Assembly (NCBI GenBank): GCA_943324025.2
Contig: CALPKA020000004.1
Coordinates: 1 to 13,638 of the forward strand
Origin: Bifidobacterium breve
GTDB lineage: Bacteria; Actinomycetota; Actinomycetes; Nanopelagicales; Nanopelagicaceae
Length of the DNA stretch: 13,638 bases
Direction of reading: 5' to 3'
Positions 6,719 through 13,638 of the stretch are shown in pieces. A model generated the notes under the pieces. It was not told where the DNA came from, did not search any database, and saw only the letters and a program-made list of their open reading frames with translations. Position numbers and translations under genes: made by a program. Position 1 is the stretch's first letter; each line of letters starts with the position of its first letter.

Positions 6719-6724
6719 TACCCT
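6719..6724 (+). promoter_or_regulatory. Probable -10 box TACCCT of the CopC-like gene (leaderless)
   Basis: TACCCT fits TAnnnT and ends 6 nt before ATG at 6731. No Shine-Dalgarno precedes the ATG. Confidence 0.5.
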
Positions 6725-6730
6725 CTCGCT

Positions 6731-7261
6731 ATGAAGAACCGCACTCAACGAAATTCCACAAAAATTTTCGCTCATATTTTGGTTGCAACTTTATTTGCGT
6801 TCTCAGGAAGCTCTATTGCCCAAGCTCACACCAAATTGATTGCAGCAAATCCGGCGGCGGCAAGTGAGGTTAGTCAATGGCCAACTCAAATCACATTGGA
6901 GTTTGATGAAGAGCTTCAAAATTTAGGGGATGAGAAAGCAAACTTTATAGTTGTTAACAATGCTCTAGGAGATCAAGTTAGCGAAAGTGATGAAGTTCTT
7001 AGTGGCAATACCATCACTGTCACACTCTCCGCCAATGAGGTGAAAGGCCCGGTCCTAGTTTTCTACCATGTGGTTTCAGGCGATGGACATCCAGTTGAAG
7101 GTGAGTACAAATTTACTTATGGAGTTGGTGAGGTAACTGCACAAGGAGTAGAAGAGCCAGAGAGCACAAGCTTGCCAATCGGTATCTATATTGCCTCTGC
7201 GGTATTTATCATCTCAGGATTGTTCTTCTCAATTTTTGCCTATCGCAGACGGAATAAATAA
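6731..7261 (+). CDS. Membrane-anchored CopC-domain protein
   Basis: The 176-residue exported protein has a signal peptide at residues 1-32 (basic start, hydrophobic FAHILVATLFAFSG, cleavage after AQA). The mature protein begins with His33, followed by TKLIAANPAAASEV and LEFDEEL, the normal opening of a CopC beta-sandwich. FYHVVSGDGHPVEGEYKF (111-128) supplies Asp118 and His120. In CopC proteins the N-terminal His together with this Asp-x-His forms the Cu(II) site, so the metal ligands are intact. A linker and one C-terminal membrane helix (about 150-171) with a basic YRRRNK tail anchor it facing outward. No CopD domain or copD gene is adjacent. It instead diverges from a nickel permease across a shared Nur-like operator, so its physiological metal could be nickel rather than copper; this is inference. 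Confidence 0.88.
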   Translation: MKNRTQRNSTKIFAHILVATLFAFSGSSIAQAHTKLIAANPAAASEVSQWPTQITLEFDEELQNLGDEKANFIVVNNALGDQVSESDEVLSGNTITVTLSANEVKGPVLVFYHVVSGDGHPVEGEYKFTYGVGEVTAQGVEEPESTSLPIGIYIASAVFIISGLFFSIFAYRRRNK

Positions 7262-7276
7262 TTAGTTAGAGGTCAT

Positions 7277-7309
7277 AAAAAAGCCCCGGCTCATCACCGG
7301 GGCTTTTTT
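7277..7309. terminator. Bidirectional intrinsic terminator between the CopC-like gene and glnA
   Basis: A GC-rich stem AGCCCCGG / CCGGGGCT (7282-7289 and 7297-7304) with a 7-nt loop is flanked by six A on the left and six T on the right. It serves both converging genes. Confidence 0.95.
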
Positions 7310-7317
7310 ATTAGATC

Positions 7318-8748
7318 TTATAGATCGTAATAAAGTTCAAACTCTGCTGGATGTGGACGCAATCTTACGTAATCCACCTCTTGCTTGCGCTTGAAATCAA
7401 TCCAAGTATCAATTAGATCTTTGGTGAATACTCCACCGCGAGTTAGGAAGTCATTGTCGCGCTCTAAGTTATCGAGCACTGCATCTAGTGAGCCAGGAAC
7501 TTGAGGAATTGCCTTAGCTTCATCGCCTTCTAATTCATATAGATCTTTATCAACTGGCTTTGGTGGCTCAATTTTGTTTTGAATTCCATCAATACCAGCC
7601 ATCAACATAGCTGCGAATGCTAGATATGGATTAGAGGAAGGATCTGGGCATCGGAATTCAATTCGCTTGGCCTTTGGATTTGAACCAGTGATTGGAATAC
7701 GAATACATGCAGATCTATTTCGAGCTGAATAAACCAAGTTAACTGGAGCTTCATAACCTGGTACTAATCGCTTATATGAGTTAACGGTTGGGTTAGTGAA
7801 TGCAAGCAGTGAAGGAGCGTGCTTTAGTAATCCACCGATATACCAACGAGCCATGTCAGAAAGATTTGCATAGCCATCGCCCCAGAACAATGGTTTTCCA
7901 TCCTTCCAAAGTGATTGATGAACATGCATTCCGGAGCCATTATCGCCAAACAATGGTTTTGGCATAAAGGTTGCTGTTTTACCAGCAGCCCATGCGGTGT
8001 TCTTAATGATGTATTTAAACTTCATTAACTCATCCCCGGCAGTCAAAATATCGCTGAAGCGGTAATTGATCTCCATTTGGCCAGCAGTTCCAACCTCATG
8101 GTGTGAGCGCTCAACAAGCAAACCAACCTTGCCAAGATTCATAACCATTTCATCTCTTAGATCTGCAAATTGGTCAGTTGGTGAAACTGGGAAGTATCCA
8201 CCTTTAATGCGGGTGCGATAACCACGGTTTGGTGTGCCATCGGCATCCTCTTCAATGCCTGTGTTCCAAGCACCTTCATATGAATCAATGTGGTGAAACG
8301 CTTGATTCATTCCAGTTAAAAACCTAATTCGATCAAAGACATAAAACTCAGCCTCTGGTGCAAAGAAGGCTGTATCTGCAATACCAGTGCTGCGCATGAA
8401 CTCGACAGCCTTAGCGACAATCCCACGAGGATCTCTTGAGTATGGGGTGTTGTCATCTGGATTATGTACTGAGAAAAGAATAATTAAAGTTTTTTCTTTG
8501 CGGAATGGATCAAGATAAGCTGAAGATGGAACTGGTAGCAACTTCATATCTGATTCATGGATTGATTGGAATCCTCTAATGGAGGAGCCATCAAACATTA
8601 AGCCATCTTTAAATACGCTTTCATCAAATGATTCAACTGGCACATTAAAATGGTGTTGAATACCTGGTAGGTCAATAAATCTAACGTCGATCAACTTCAC
8701 ATCATTTTTCTTGATGTAATCGAAGATCTCTGCGGAATTCTTAAACAT
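7318..8748 (-). CDS. glnA: Type I glutamine synthetase
   Basis: Cytoplasmic GS makes glutamine from glutamate, ammonia and ATP and is the main entry point for nitrogen. At 476 residues it has the standard GS-I length. It contains the beta-grasp domain (FDGSSIRGF, about 52-60), catalytic-domain metal and substrate motifs ([29 protein letters not shown]), the ATP region [12 protein letters not shown] and NRSACIRIP, and the EFR metal ligand. Tyr404 in [11 protein letters not shown] aligns with the adenylylation tyrosine, so it is a GSI-beta enzyme that should be controlled by GlnE. The C-terminus EFELYYDL is typical of actinobacterial GlnA1. The start is ATG at 8748, with AGGAGA 6 nt upstream. 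It is flanked by the bidirectional terminator and, on the other side, by the divergent RDD gene. I could not identify a GlnR box with confidence. Confidence 0.98.
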   Translation of the reverse strand: MFKNSAEIFDYIKKNDVKLIDVRFIDLPGIQHHFNVPVESFDESVFKDGLMFDGSSIRGFQSIHESDMKLLPVPSSAYLDPFRKEKTLIILFSVHNPDDNTPYSRDPRGIVAKAVEFMRSTGIADTAFFAPEAEFYVFDRIRFLTGMNQAFHHIDSYEGAWNTGIEEDADGTPNRGYRTRIKGGYFPVSPTDQFADLRDEMVMNLGKVGLLVERSHHEVGTAGQMEINYRFSDILTAGDELMKFKYIIKNTAWAAGKTATFMPKPLFGDNGSGMHVHQSLWKDGKPLFWGDGYANLSDMARWYIGGLLKHAPSLLAFTNPTVNSYKRLVPGYEAPVNLVYSARNRSACIRIPITGSNPKAKRIEFRCPDPSSNPYLAFAAMLMAGIDGIQNKIEPPKPVDKDLYELEGDEAKAIPQVPGSLDAVLDNLERDNDFLTRGGVFTKDLIDTWIDFKRKQEVDYVRLRPHPAEFELYYDL

Positions 8749-8881
8749 CGATTCTCCTAAGATAAATATTGCTGAAAGTAGGGCCTCGTTGCTCCGCTTC
8801 AGATGGGTAAAACTTAGTAGAAAATAATGAAAAAGCCGTAAAGCGCGTGTTACATCTATGTTTCGACCCAGCCGATTCGGC

Positions 8882-8887
8882 TATGGT
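8882..8887 (+). promoter_or_regulatory. Probable -10 box TATGGT of the RDD gene (leaderless)
   Basis: TATGGT fits TAnnnT and ends 7 nt before ATG at 8895, which has no Shine-Dalgarno. It overlaps the alternative start ATG at 8883. Confidence 0.4.
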
Positions 8888-8894
8888 TGAGCGC

Positions 8895-9272
8895 ATGAGT
8901 TGGGAAAATCAGCCAAATTTATTGCCAGGGGCCTCTCTCGGCCGCCGGCTGATTGCCCTAGTAATTGATTGGACTATGTGCCGGTTAGTCGCGGCCCTGT
9001 TATCGCCAGCAGTAATCCCAGACAGCGGATTTTCTACTTTAATTATTTTCTACCTTGAAGTTTGCCTATTCACTATTGCTTTTGGATCTTCAGCTGGGCA
9101 AAGAATTATGGCGATTAAAGTTCTAACCCACCCAGATCAGCAGCGGGTCACTGCCGGCAAGGTTGCGTTAAGAACACTTCTAATCTGCTTGGTTTTTCCT
9201 GCAATTTTTACAAATAACGGCAGGCCCATCCATGATTTTGTTACCCAAAGCCAAACGGTTCGCCAAGCTTAA
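8895..9272 (+). CDS. RDD-family small membrane protein
   Basis: The 125-residue protein has the RDD architecture: an N-terminal Arg plus Asp in the first helix (GRRLIALVIDWTM, about residues 16-28), a second helix ending in SAGQRIMAIKV (RDD-type central motif), and a third helix followed by RPIHDFVTQSQTV carrying the last conserved Asp. Three membrane segments are visible. The biochemical function of the family is poorly defined; some members have been linked to ion exchange. ATG at 8895 gives the usual short N-terminus (MSWENQPNLLPGASLGRR) and follows a -10-like box; the frame stays open to GTG at 8847, with a further ATG at 8883. It diverges from glnA and converges on the DUF4191 gene with 14 bp between stops. 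From memory, an RDD gene lies between glnA and the DUF4191 gene in other actinobacteria. Confidence 0.88.
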   Translation: MSWENQPNLLPGASLGRRLIALVIDWTMCRLVAALLSPAVIPDSGFSTLIIFYLEVCLFTIAFGSSAGQRIMAIKVLTHPDQQRVTAGKVALRTLLICLVFPAIFTNNGRPIHDFVTQSQTVRQA

Positions 9273-9286
9273 ACTGATTTAAAGAT

Positions 9287-9988
9287 TTAGCGTCGAGGAA
9301 TTCTCTGATTTGTTGGCATAGGCCCTTTTGGCATCGGCATGTTTAAGCCGCCAACAGATCTCAATCGAGCTCTAACCTCACGAAGTTGAACAGTGTTTAA
9401 TTTCTTTGGTAATTTCTTAAGGTGTTTTTGCAATTTTCTTACGGTAACTTGACCTTGTCCATCACCCACAACAACTTCAGTAACTGGAACTCCAGATAAG
9501 AATCGCTCCATCTTTCGTCTTTCATCTTGCATCAAAGTTTTAACCCCAAAACCGCCTTCACCCACCAGGATAATTCCGGCTTTTCCTGAAACTCTGTGAA
9601 CCATATCTTGATCGCGGTTAACATTAACTGCAGGTGTTGTTACAAATCCTCGACGGATTGACATCAAAACACTTGCTCCAGCGCCGATCTGTCCTTCAAT
9701 TGATGCGTAGGCAGCGACATTTGCATATCTAGTAAATAGGAAAAATGCGGCTAGGAATGCCACAGGCAAAGTGATAAATCCAGCATAGATTGGGTGTCCT
9801 AAATTATTTCCAATAATTACACCGAAAGTTAAAACTAAGGCAAAAACAAGCAAACACCAAATGACGGCTAGGGGAGAGTCTTTCTTAACAAGTCTGTATG
9901 CATCCTTAACCACAGCAAGCTGAGATTGTTTTTTTGGTGCGTCACCTTTCGCAGGTGCTTCAACATTTTTCTTTTTTCTGCCAAACAT
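9287..9988 (-). CDS. DUF4191 membrane protein
   Basis: The 233-residue protein has a basic N-terminal tail (FGRKKKN...KKQSQ), two adjacent membrane helices at about residues 42-61 and 67-86, and a soluble C-terminal domain. Recognisable pieces are IEGQIGAGASVLMSIRRGFVTTPAVNVNRDQDMVHRV, GIILVGEGG, and a basic HLKKLPKKLNTVQLREVRARLRSVGG near the end. This matches the actinobacterial DUF4191 family (Rv2219-like). No function is established. The start is ATG at 9988 with GGGAGA upstream. It follows lipA with a 9-bp gap and is probably the last gene of the lipB-lipA-DUF4191 operon. Co-occurrence with the lipoate genes may simply be inherited order. Confidence 0.9.
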   Translation of the reverse strand: MFGRKKKNVEAPAKGDAPKKQSQLAVVKDAYRLVKKDSPLAVIWCLLVFALVLTFGVIIGNNLGHPIYAGFITLPVAFLAAFFLFTRYANVAAYASIEGQIGAGASVLMSIRRGFVTTPAVNVNRDQDMVHRVSGKAGIILVGEGGFGVKTLMQDERRKMERFLSGVPVTEVVVGDGQGQVTVRKLQKHLKKLPKKLNTVQLREVRARLRSVGGLNMPMPKGPMPTNQRIPRR

Positions 9989-9997
9989 TTCTCTCCC

Positions 9998-10927
9998 TTA
10001 TTTAACTGCTCGTGCGGCCATTGCTTGGTTATATAAGCGTCCTGCTCTGTAGCTAGAACGTACCAATGGTCCGCTCATAACACCAAGAAATCCTATTTCC
10101 TCAGCCTCTTTACTTAGCTCCACAAACTCATTTGGCTTAACCCATCTTATGACTGGGTGGTGCTTTGCTGTAGGCCTTAGGTATTGGGTAATTGTAATCA
10201 GATCACAGCCAGCCTGACGAAGGTCAACTAATGCTTGGGTTACCTCTTCACGAGTTTCTCCCATACCAAGAATCAGATTTGATTTGGTGATTAAACCGAA
10301 ATCTCTTGCCTGAGTAATAACATCTAGAGATCTTTCATATCTAAATGCTGGTCTAATCTCTTTAAATATTCTTGGGACAGTTTCTAGATTATGAGCAAAT
10401 ACCTCAGGTCTGGTTTCAAATACCTGATTTAAAAGATTTGAGTGACCACTAAAGTCTGGCGCCAACATCTCAACCCCAACGCCAGGATTTAATTGATGAA
10501 CTTGAGAGATGGTCTCGGCATATAGCCAGGCACCCTCATCATCTAAATCATCTCGAGCTACTCCAGTTATTGTTGCGTACTTTAAATTCATTGCCTTAAC
10601 TGATTCGGCAACTCTTCTTGGTTCATCACGATCTAGTGGTAGTGGTTTTCCAGTGTCGATGTTGCAAAAATCGCAGCGCCTTGTGCATGCCTCGCCGCCA
10701 ATTAAAAATGTGGCTTCACGATCTTCCCAGCATTCAAAAATATTTGGACAAGCAGCCTCTTGGCAAACGGTGTGAAGTCCTTCTTTGGCAACTAAAGATC
10801 GCAGCTTTGTGTACTCAGGTCCCATGTGTGCTTTAGTTTTAATCCACTCAGGCTTTCGCTCAATTGGGGTTTGAGAATTTCTTGCTTCAATTCGAAGTAA
10901 CTTGCGACCGTTTGGATCAATACTCAT
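9998..10927 (-). CDS. lipA: Lipoyl synthase
   Basis: This radical-SAM enzyme inserts two sulfurs into octanoyl groups carried on E2 subunits or GcvH, completing lipoate. The 309-residue protein has all six cluster cysteines: C55, C60 and C66 in [12 protein letters not shown] for the auxiliary [4Fe-4S] cluster that donates sulfur, and C81, C85 and C88 in CTRRCDFC for the SAM cluster. The C-terminal [13 protein letters not shown] carries the serine that ligates the auxiliary cluster. Other signatures are [19 protein letters not shown] and LGMGET. The ATG at 10927 overlaps the lipB stop as ATGA, so the two are translationally coupled. Confidence 0.98.
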   Translation of the reverse strand: MSIDPNGRKLLRIEARNSQTPIERKPEWIKTKAHMGPEYTKLRSLVAKEGLHTVCQEAACPNIFECWEDREATFLIGGEACTRRCDFCNIDTGKPLPLDRDEPRRVAESVKAMNLKYATITGVARDDLDDEGAWLYAETISQVHQLNPGVGVEMLAPDFSGHSNLLNQVFETRPEVFAHNLETVPRIFKEIRPAFRYERSLDVITQARDFGLITKSNLILGMGETREEVTQALVDLRQAGCDLITITQYLRPTAKHHPVIRWVKPNEFVELSKEAEEIGFLGVMSGPLVRSSYRAGRLYNQAMAARAVK

Positions 10928-11577
10928 CTAGAAACTCGATCTAAAACAGGTGTTAGTACATCCTTTAACACAGGCAGTACTTGTGCGACTGAGATTGATC
11001 TACCCAACTCAACCTCAAGGGATGTAACTTGAGCATCGGCAATGCCACAAGGAACTATCTTTGAATAAGCAGAAAGATCAGGGTTAACATTCAAAGCAAA
11101 GCCATGCATCGTTACACCTTGCGCAACCCGCAATCCGATAGCAGCAATTTTTCGATCTCCCTTTTCATCTCTAATCCAAACACCACTTCGCTCGCAATAT
11201 CTATCCGCCTTAATTCCAAACTCACCACAGACCTTGATTAATGCTGTTTCAATTTCTCTAACAAAGCCGACCACATCGGTGGAGTTTTTTAATCGAAGAA
11301 TTGGATATCCGACTATCTGTCCAACTCCATGCCAGGTAATTTTGCCGCCTCGATCAACATCAATTACTGGAGTTGAATCAGTTGGACGATCTGAATCCTG
11401 AGTCCTTCTTCCAGCTGTGTAAACAGAGGGATGCTCTAAAAGCAGTAAAGTGTTTTCAGATTGATTGTTTATAACTTTTTGTTGAATTTCTTTTTGTAGT
11501 TTCCAGGCATCAAGGTATTCAAGCAAGCCTAATTCTGAGATCTTGATTTTCTTCTCAATTGCTATGGTTGAACTCAC
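10924..11577 (-). CDS. lipB: Octanoyl-[acyl-carrier-protein]:protein N-octanoyltransferase
   Basis: LipB transfers octanoate from ACP to the lipoyl domains of target proteins, giving the substrate for LipA. The 217-residue protein contains [11 protein letters not shown] (48-58), [18 protein letters not shown] (75-92), K143 in RKIAAIG and C177 in KIVPCGI. Lys and Cys at these places form the catalytic dyad of the family. MHGFALNV (157-164) is another signature. The start is GTG at 11577. TAGGCT at 11584-11589, 6 nt upstream, is a good -10 box for a leaderless mRNA, while AAGG lies too close to serve as a Shine-Dalgarno. It heads the lipB-lipA-DUF4191 operon and diverges from the MMPL transporter gene. 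Confidence 0.97.
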   Translation of the reverse strand: MSSTIAIEKKIKISELGLLEYLDAWKLQKEIQQKVINNQSENTLLLLEHPSVYTAGRRTQDSDRPTDSTPVIDVDRGGKITWHGVGQIVGYPILRLKNSTDVVGFVREIETALIKVCGEFGIKADRYCERSGVWIRDEKGDRKIAAIGLRVAQGVTMHGFALNVNPDLSAYSKIVPCGIADAQVTSLEVELGRSISVAQVLPVLKDVLTPVLDRVSR

Positions 11578-11583
11578 ATCCTT

Positions 11584-11589
11584 AGCCTA
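11584..11589 (-). promoter_or_regulatory. Probable -10 box TAGGCT of lipB (leaderless)
   Basis: TAGGCT on the minus strand fits TAnnnT and lies 6 nt before the GTG at 11577. Confidence 0.5.
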
Positions 11590-11597
11590 ATTGGAAG

Positions 11598-11611
11598 CGC
11601 AATATTTTGCG
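11598..11611. promoter_or_regulatory. Inverted repeat CGCAA-N4-TTGCG upstream of lipB
   Basis: Perfect 5-bp arms flank TATT, 8 bp upstream of the putative lipB -10 box, between the -10 and -35 positions. A repressor bound here would block lipB. It could be chance given the short arms. The rest of the 132-bp lipB/MMPL gap shows nothing recognisable apart from GGAGAGG at 11691-11697. Confidence 0.35.
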
Positions 11612-11709
11612 AAAGTTTGACCAACCTGCGCCCTTGCGGTGTGATCAAAATGGCATCACTGATAGATTTCACCCCTACACCGCAATAACTGGAGAGGCTT
11701 CGATAACCC

Positions 11710-13638
11710 ATGGCTGGACAAACTAAAAGCAAGAGTGCTGTAAAAGGTCGTAAACCTCTTTGGATTGCAATCATTGCAATTGTTGCCTGGCTTGGCATTT
11801 CATCCGTTGCTGGTCCAACATTTGGAAAACTTTCAACGGTTCAGGAAAATGACAACGCAGCATTTCTGCCTGACAATGCCGAATCTACTTTGGCAAGTAA
11901 AATCACTGTTAAATTCAATGACAGCGCCAACGATAAGTTACCAACTCTTTTAGTTTTTCTTGGCGATATAAACCCGCAGCAAAATCCGGCAAAGCTGGCC
12001 GAGATTCAAGGCTATCTGGACGGTTTAGGAAATAAAGTTTTAGAGGAATCTGGTAAACCACTAAGCAGTTATTTTGTTCCGGGATTTCCAATTCAAGCAA
12101 TTCCATCCGAAGACGGAAAGGCAGTCTTTGCAAATGTTTCGTTAAATTCATCTATTGCGCAGGAGTTGATTGAGGAAAAACCAGCTCTTACATTAATTAT
12201 CGACTTCATTCGAAAAGACCTAAAGGAAAATTTTGAAGCCAAATCGCTGACCACTCACGTAACCGGATTTGGTGGAATTTTTGCCGATTTGTTTAGCGCA
12301 TTTGGGTCGATCGATACTACATTGCTGCTTACAACTCTTATTGTGGTGTCCATAATTTTAATCTTGGTTTATCGCTCTCCATTTTTGTGGATATTGCCAT
12401 TGTTTACCGCAGTGACGGCACTCTCATTAGCTGGAACTATTGTTTATTTTGCTGCCAAAGCTAATTGGTTAGATTTAAATGGGCAGTCACAGGGAATTCT
12501 TTCGGTATTGGTCCTGGGTGCCGCAACCGACTATGCCCTTCTCTTGATTGCAAGATACAGAGAAGAGTTGCATCATCACGAGTCACGGTATGACTCGATG
12601 AAGATTGCCCTAAAAGGTGTCTTCGAACCGATTCTTGCATCTGGCTCAACGGTAATTGCAGGCTTATTGGTTTTATTGTTAAGTGATTTATCAAGTAATA
12701 GAGGTCTTGGTCCGGTAGGAGCGATAGGAATTGCATCAGCAATGATCACAGTTCTTACTTTTCTTCCAGCACTTTTAGTTGTTTTTGGTCGCTGGATATT
12801 CTGGCCAAAGATTCCACGCTTTGATGATGTTGATGAACAATTGAGTGGTACTTGGGCAAAAATTGGTAGTGCAGTTGAAAAACATCCAAAGCGAACTTGG
12901 ATTTCCACCGCGTTATTGCTTACAGTTTTAGCAGGATTTTCATTTACTCTTAAAGCAGATGGTCTAGCCAATACAGAGGCATTCACAACCAGAACTGACT
13001 CAGTTATTGGTTTGGAAAAATTAGGCGAACATTTCCCAAGCGGAGAAGGATCTCCCGTTGAGATTGTAATTAATCAATCTGATTTAGCCTCGGCCACTGC
13101 GGCACTTCTTACGGTTGGAAATGTTGCTTTTGTTGAGCCAGTTGTGTCCGGGCAAAAAATCGCAGGTCAACCAACACCACCAATCAAAGTTGTCGATGGT
13201 AAGATTTTATTAAATGCTACTTTAAAAGTTGCGCCCGATTCTGTTGAGGCTAGAAATACCATTCCAATAATTCGCGAAGCAGTTCATAAAGTTGATAAAG
13301 ATATCTTGGTGGGCGGCGGAACCGCAGTGCAATATGACACCGATGTAGCATCTAGGCACGATAATCGTTTAATAATTCCAGTAGTTTTATTGATAATTGG
13401 AGTAATTTTAGGATTATTGCTTCGAAGTATCTTGGCTGCCGGATTACTGCTACTGACTGTTGTGCTTTCTTTCATGGCAACATTAGGTGTATGTCAATTA
13501 GTTTTCGAGCACATCTTTAACTTCAAAGGAGCTGATGCCTCATTCCCATTGTTTGCATTTATTTTCTTGGTCGCTTTGGGAATTGATTACAACATATTCT
13601 TGATGACACGTGTTCGTGAAGAATCAATGAAAATCGGA
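11710..13638 (+). CDS. MMPL/RND-family membrane transporter (3' end beyond window)
   Basis: The frame starts with ATG at 11710 (an in-frame TAA lies two codons before it) and remains open to the window edge, giving 643 residues. The layout is that of MMPL proteins: a first helix at about residues 16-36 (LWIAIIAIVAWLGISS), an extracytoplasmic loop to about 200, a helix bundle at about 203-365, a helix at about 396-415, a second large loop to about 550, then the second helix bundle. Asp-Tyr pairs sit in both bundles: D274-Y275 in LGAATDYALLLIARYREE and D626-Y627 in LGIDYNIFLMTRVREES. In MmpL3 and relatives these pairs carry the proton relay, so it should be a proton-driven exporter of lipid or hydrophobic compounds. 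No adjacent TetR regulator is visible. GGAGAGG at 11691-11697 is a long 12 nt from the start. The substrate is unknown. Confidence 0.93.
   Translation, partial: MAGQTKSKSAVKGRKPLWIAIIAIVAWLGISSVAGPTFGKLSTVQENDNAAFLPDNAESTLASKITVKFNDSANDKLPTLLVFLGDINPQQNPAKLAEIQGYLDGLGNKVLEESGKPLSSYFVPGFPIQAIPSEDGKAVFANVSLNSSIAQELIEEKPALTLIIDFIRKDLKENFEAKSLTTHVTGFGGIFADLFSAFGSIDTTLLLTTLIVVSIILILVYRSPFLWILPLFTAVTALSLAGTIVYFAAKANWLDLNGQSQGILSVLVLGAATDYALLLIARYREELHHHESRYDSMKIALKGVFEPILASGSTVIAGLLVLLLSDLSSNRGLGPVGAIGIASAMITVLTFLPALLVVFGRWIFWPKIPRFDDVDEQLSGTWAKIGSAVEKHPKRTWISTALLLTVLAGFSFTLKADGLANTEAFTTRTDSVIGLEKLGEHFPSGEGSPVEIVINQSDLASATAALLTVGNVAFVEPVVSGQKIAGQPTPPIKVVDGKILLNATLKVAPDSVEARNTIPIIREAVHKVDKDILVGGGTAVQYDTDVASRHDNRLIIPVVLLIIGVILGLLLRSILAAGLLLLTVVLSFMATLGVCQLVFEHIFNFKGADASFPLFAFIFLVALGIDYNIFLMTRVREESMKIG

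Noticed and set aside
6662..6775. N-terminal extension of the nickel permease frame up to 6775
   Set aside because: It has no family similarity, overlaps the divergent CopC-like gene, and would place the operator inside the coding region. ATG at 6661 has a suitable -10 box.
8838..8853. GTAA-N8-TTAC imperfect repeat as a GlnR box upstream of glnA
   Set aside because: It lacks the GAAAC-type half-site expected of actinobacterial GlnR boxes and its arms are short. Not supported as an operator.
11574..13475. Several minus-strand open frames opposite the MMPL gene (for example 12576-12986)
   Set aside because: They have no domain-like sequence and lie antisense to a clear MMPL protein, so they are shadows.
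1..13638. Search for tRNA, rRNA, CRISPR arrays, transposases, attachment sites and riboswitches
   Set aside because: No cloverleaf-like segment, regular repeat-spacer pattern, transposase motif or known riboswitch core was recognised by eye. A covariance-model scan would be needed to exclude small RNAs.

Overview
The window looks like a piece of a small, AT-rich actinobacterial chromosome. The gene set is actinobacterial: a PadR regulator joined to an actinobacterial-type inositol-3-phosphate synthase, and a lipB-lipA-DUF4191-RDD-glnA block in the order I remember from mycobacteria and streptomycetes. The low GC, short spacers and many probable leaderless starts (a TAnnnT box 6-7 nt before the start codon) suggest a streamlined freshwater lineage such as the acI group (Nanopelagicales). 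That placement is inference; no rRNA or other marker gene is present. No mobile element, CRISPR array, tRNA or rRNA was seen.

Layout. Positions 1-197 hold the N-terminus of an unidentified minus-strand gene that resembles PD-(D/E)XK-type proteins. A LysE/RhtB exporter (310-966, minus) diverges from a PadR regulator (1056-1598), which is translationally coupled to ino1 (1595-2689); a strong bidirectional terminator closes this unit. Two minus-strand genes follow: a small actinobacterial membrane protein (2766-3362) and, upstream of it, a stand-alone LuxR-type DNA-binding protein (3535-3855). The 172-bp gap between them holds a palindrome and a direct repeat. A two-gene plus-strand operon (3946-5525) then encodes a delta3,delta2-enoyl-CoA isomerase-like protein and an HSDL2-like short-chain dehydrogenase. 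It runs head-on into a nickel/cobalt permease (5522-6661, minus), which diverges from a membrane-anchored CopC-like protein (6731-7261). The 69 bp between these two contain a near-perfect Nur-type (nickel-responsive Fur family) operator.

After a second bidirectional terminator come glnA (7318-8748, minus), a divergent RDD membrane protein (8895-9272), then DUF4191, lipA and lipB on the minus strand. The window ends inside an MMPL/RND-type membrane transporter (11710 onward).

Functional themes. LipB and LipA act in sequence to make protein-bound lipoate. GlnA assimilates ammonium and keeps its adenylylation tyrosine. Ino1 starts inositol synthesis, for phosphatidylinositol and possibly mycothiol. 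The isomerase/SDR pair probably acts on unsaturated acyl-CoAs. The most interesting signal is the shared operator between the nickel permease and the CopC-like protein, which suggests that the CopC-like protein belongs to a nickel-homeostasis unit.
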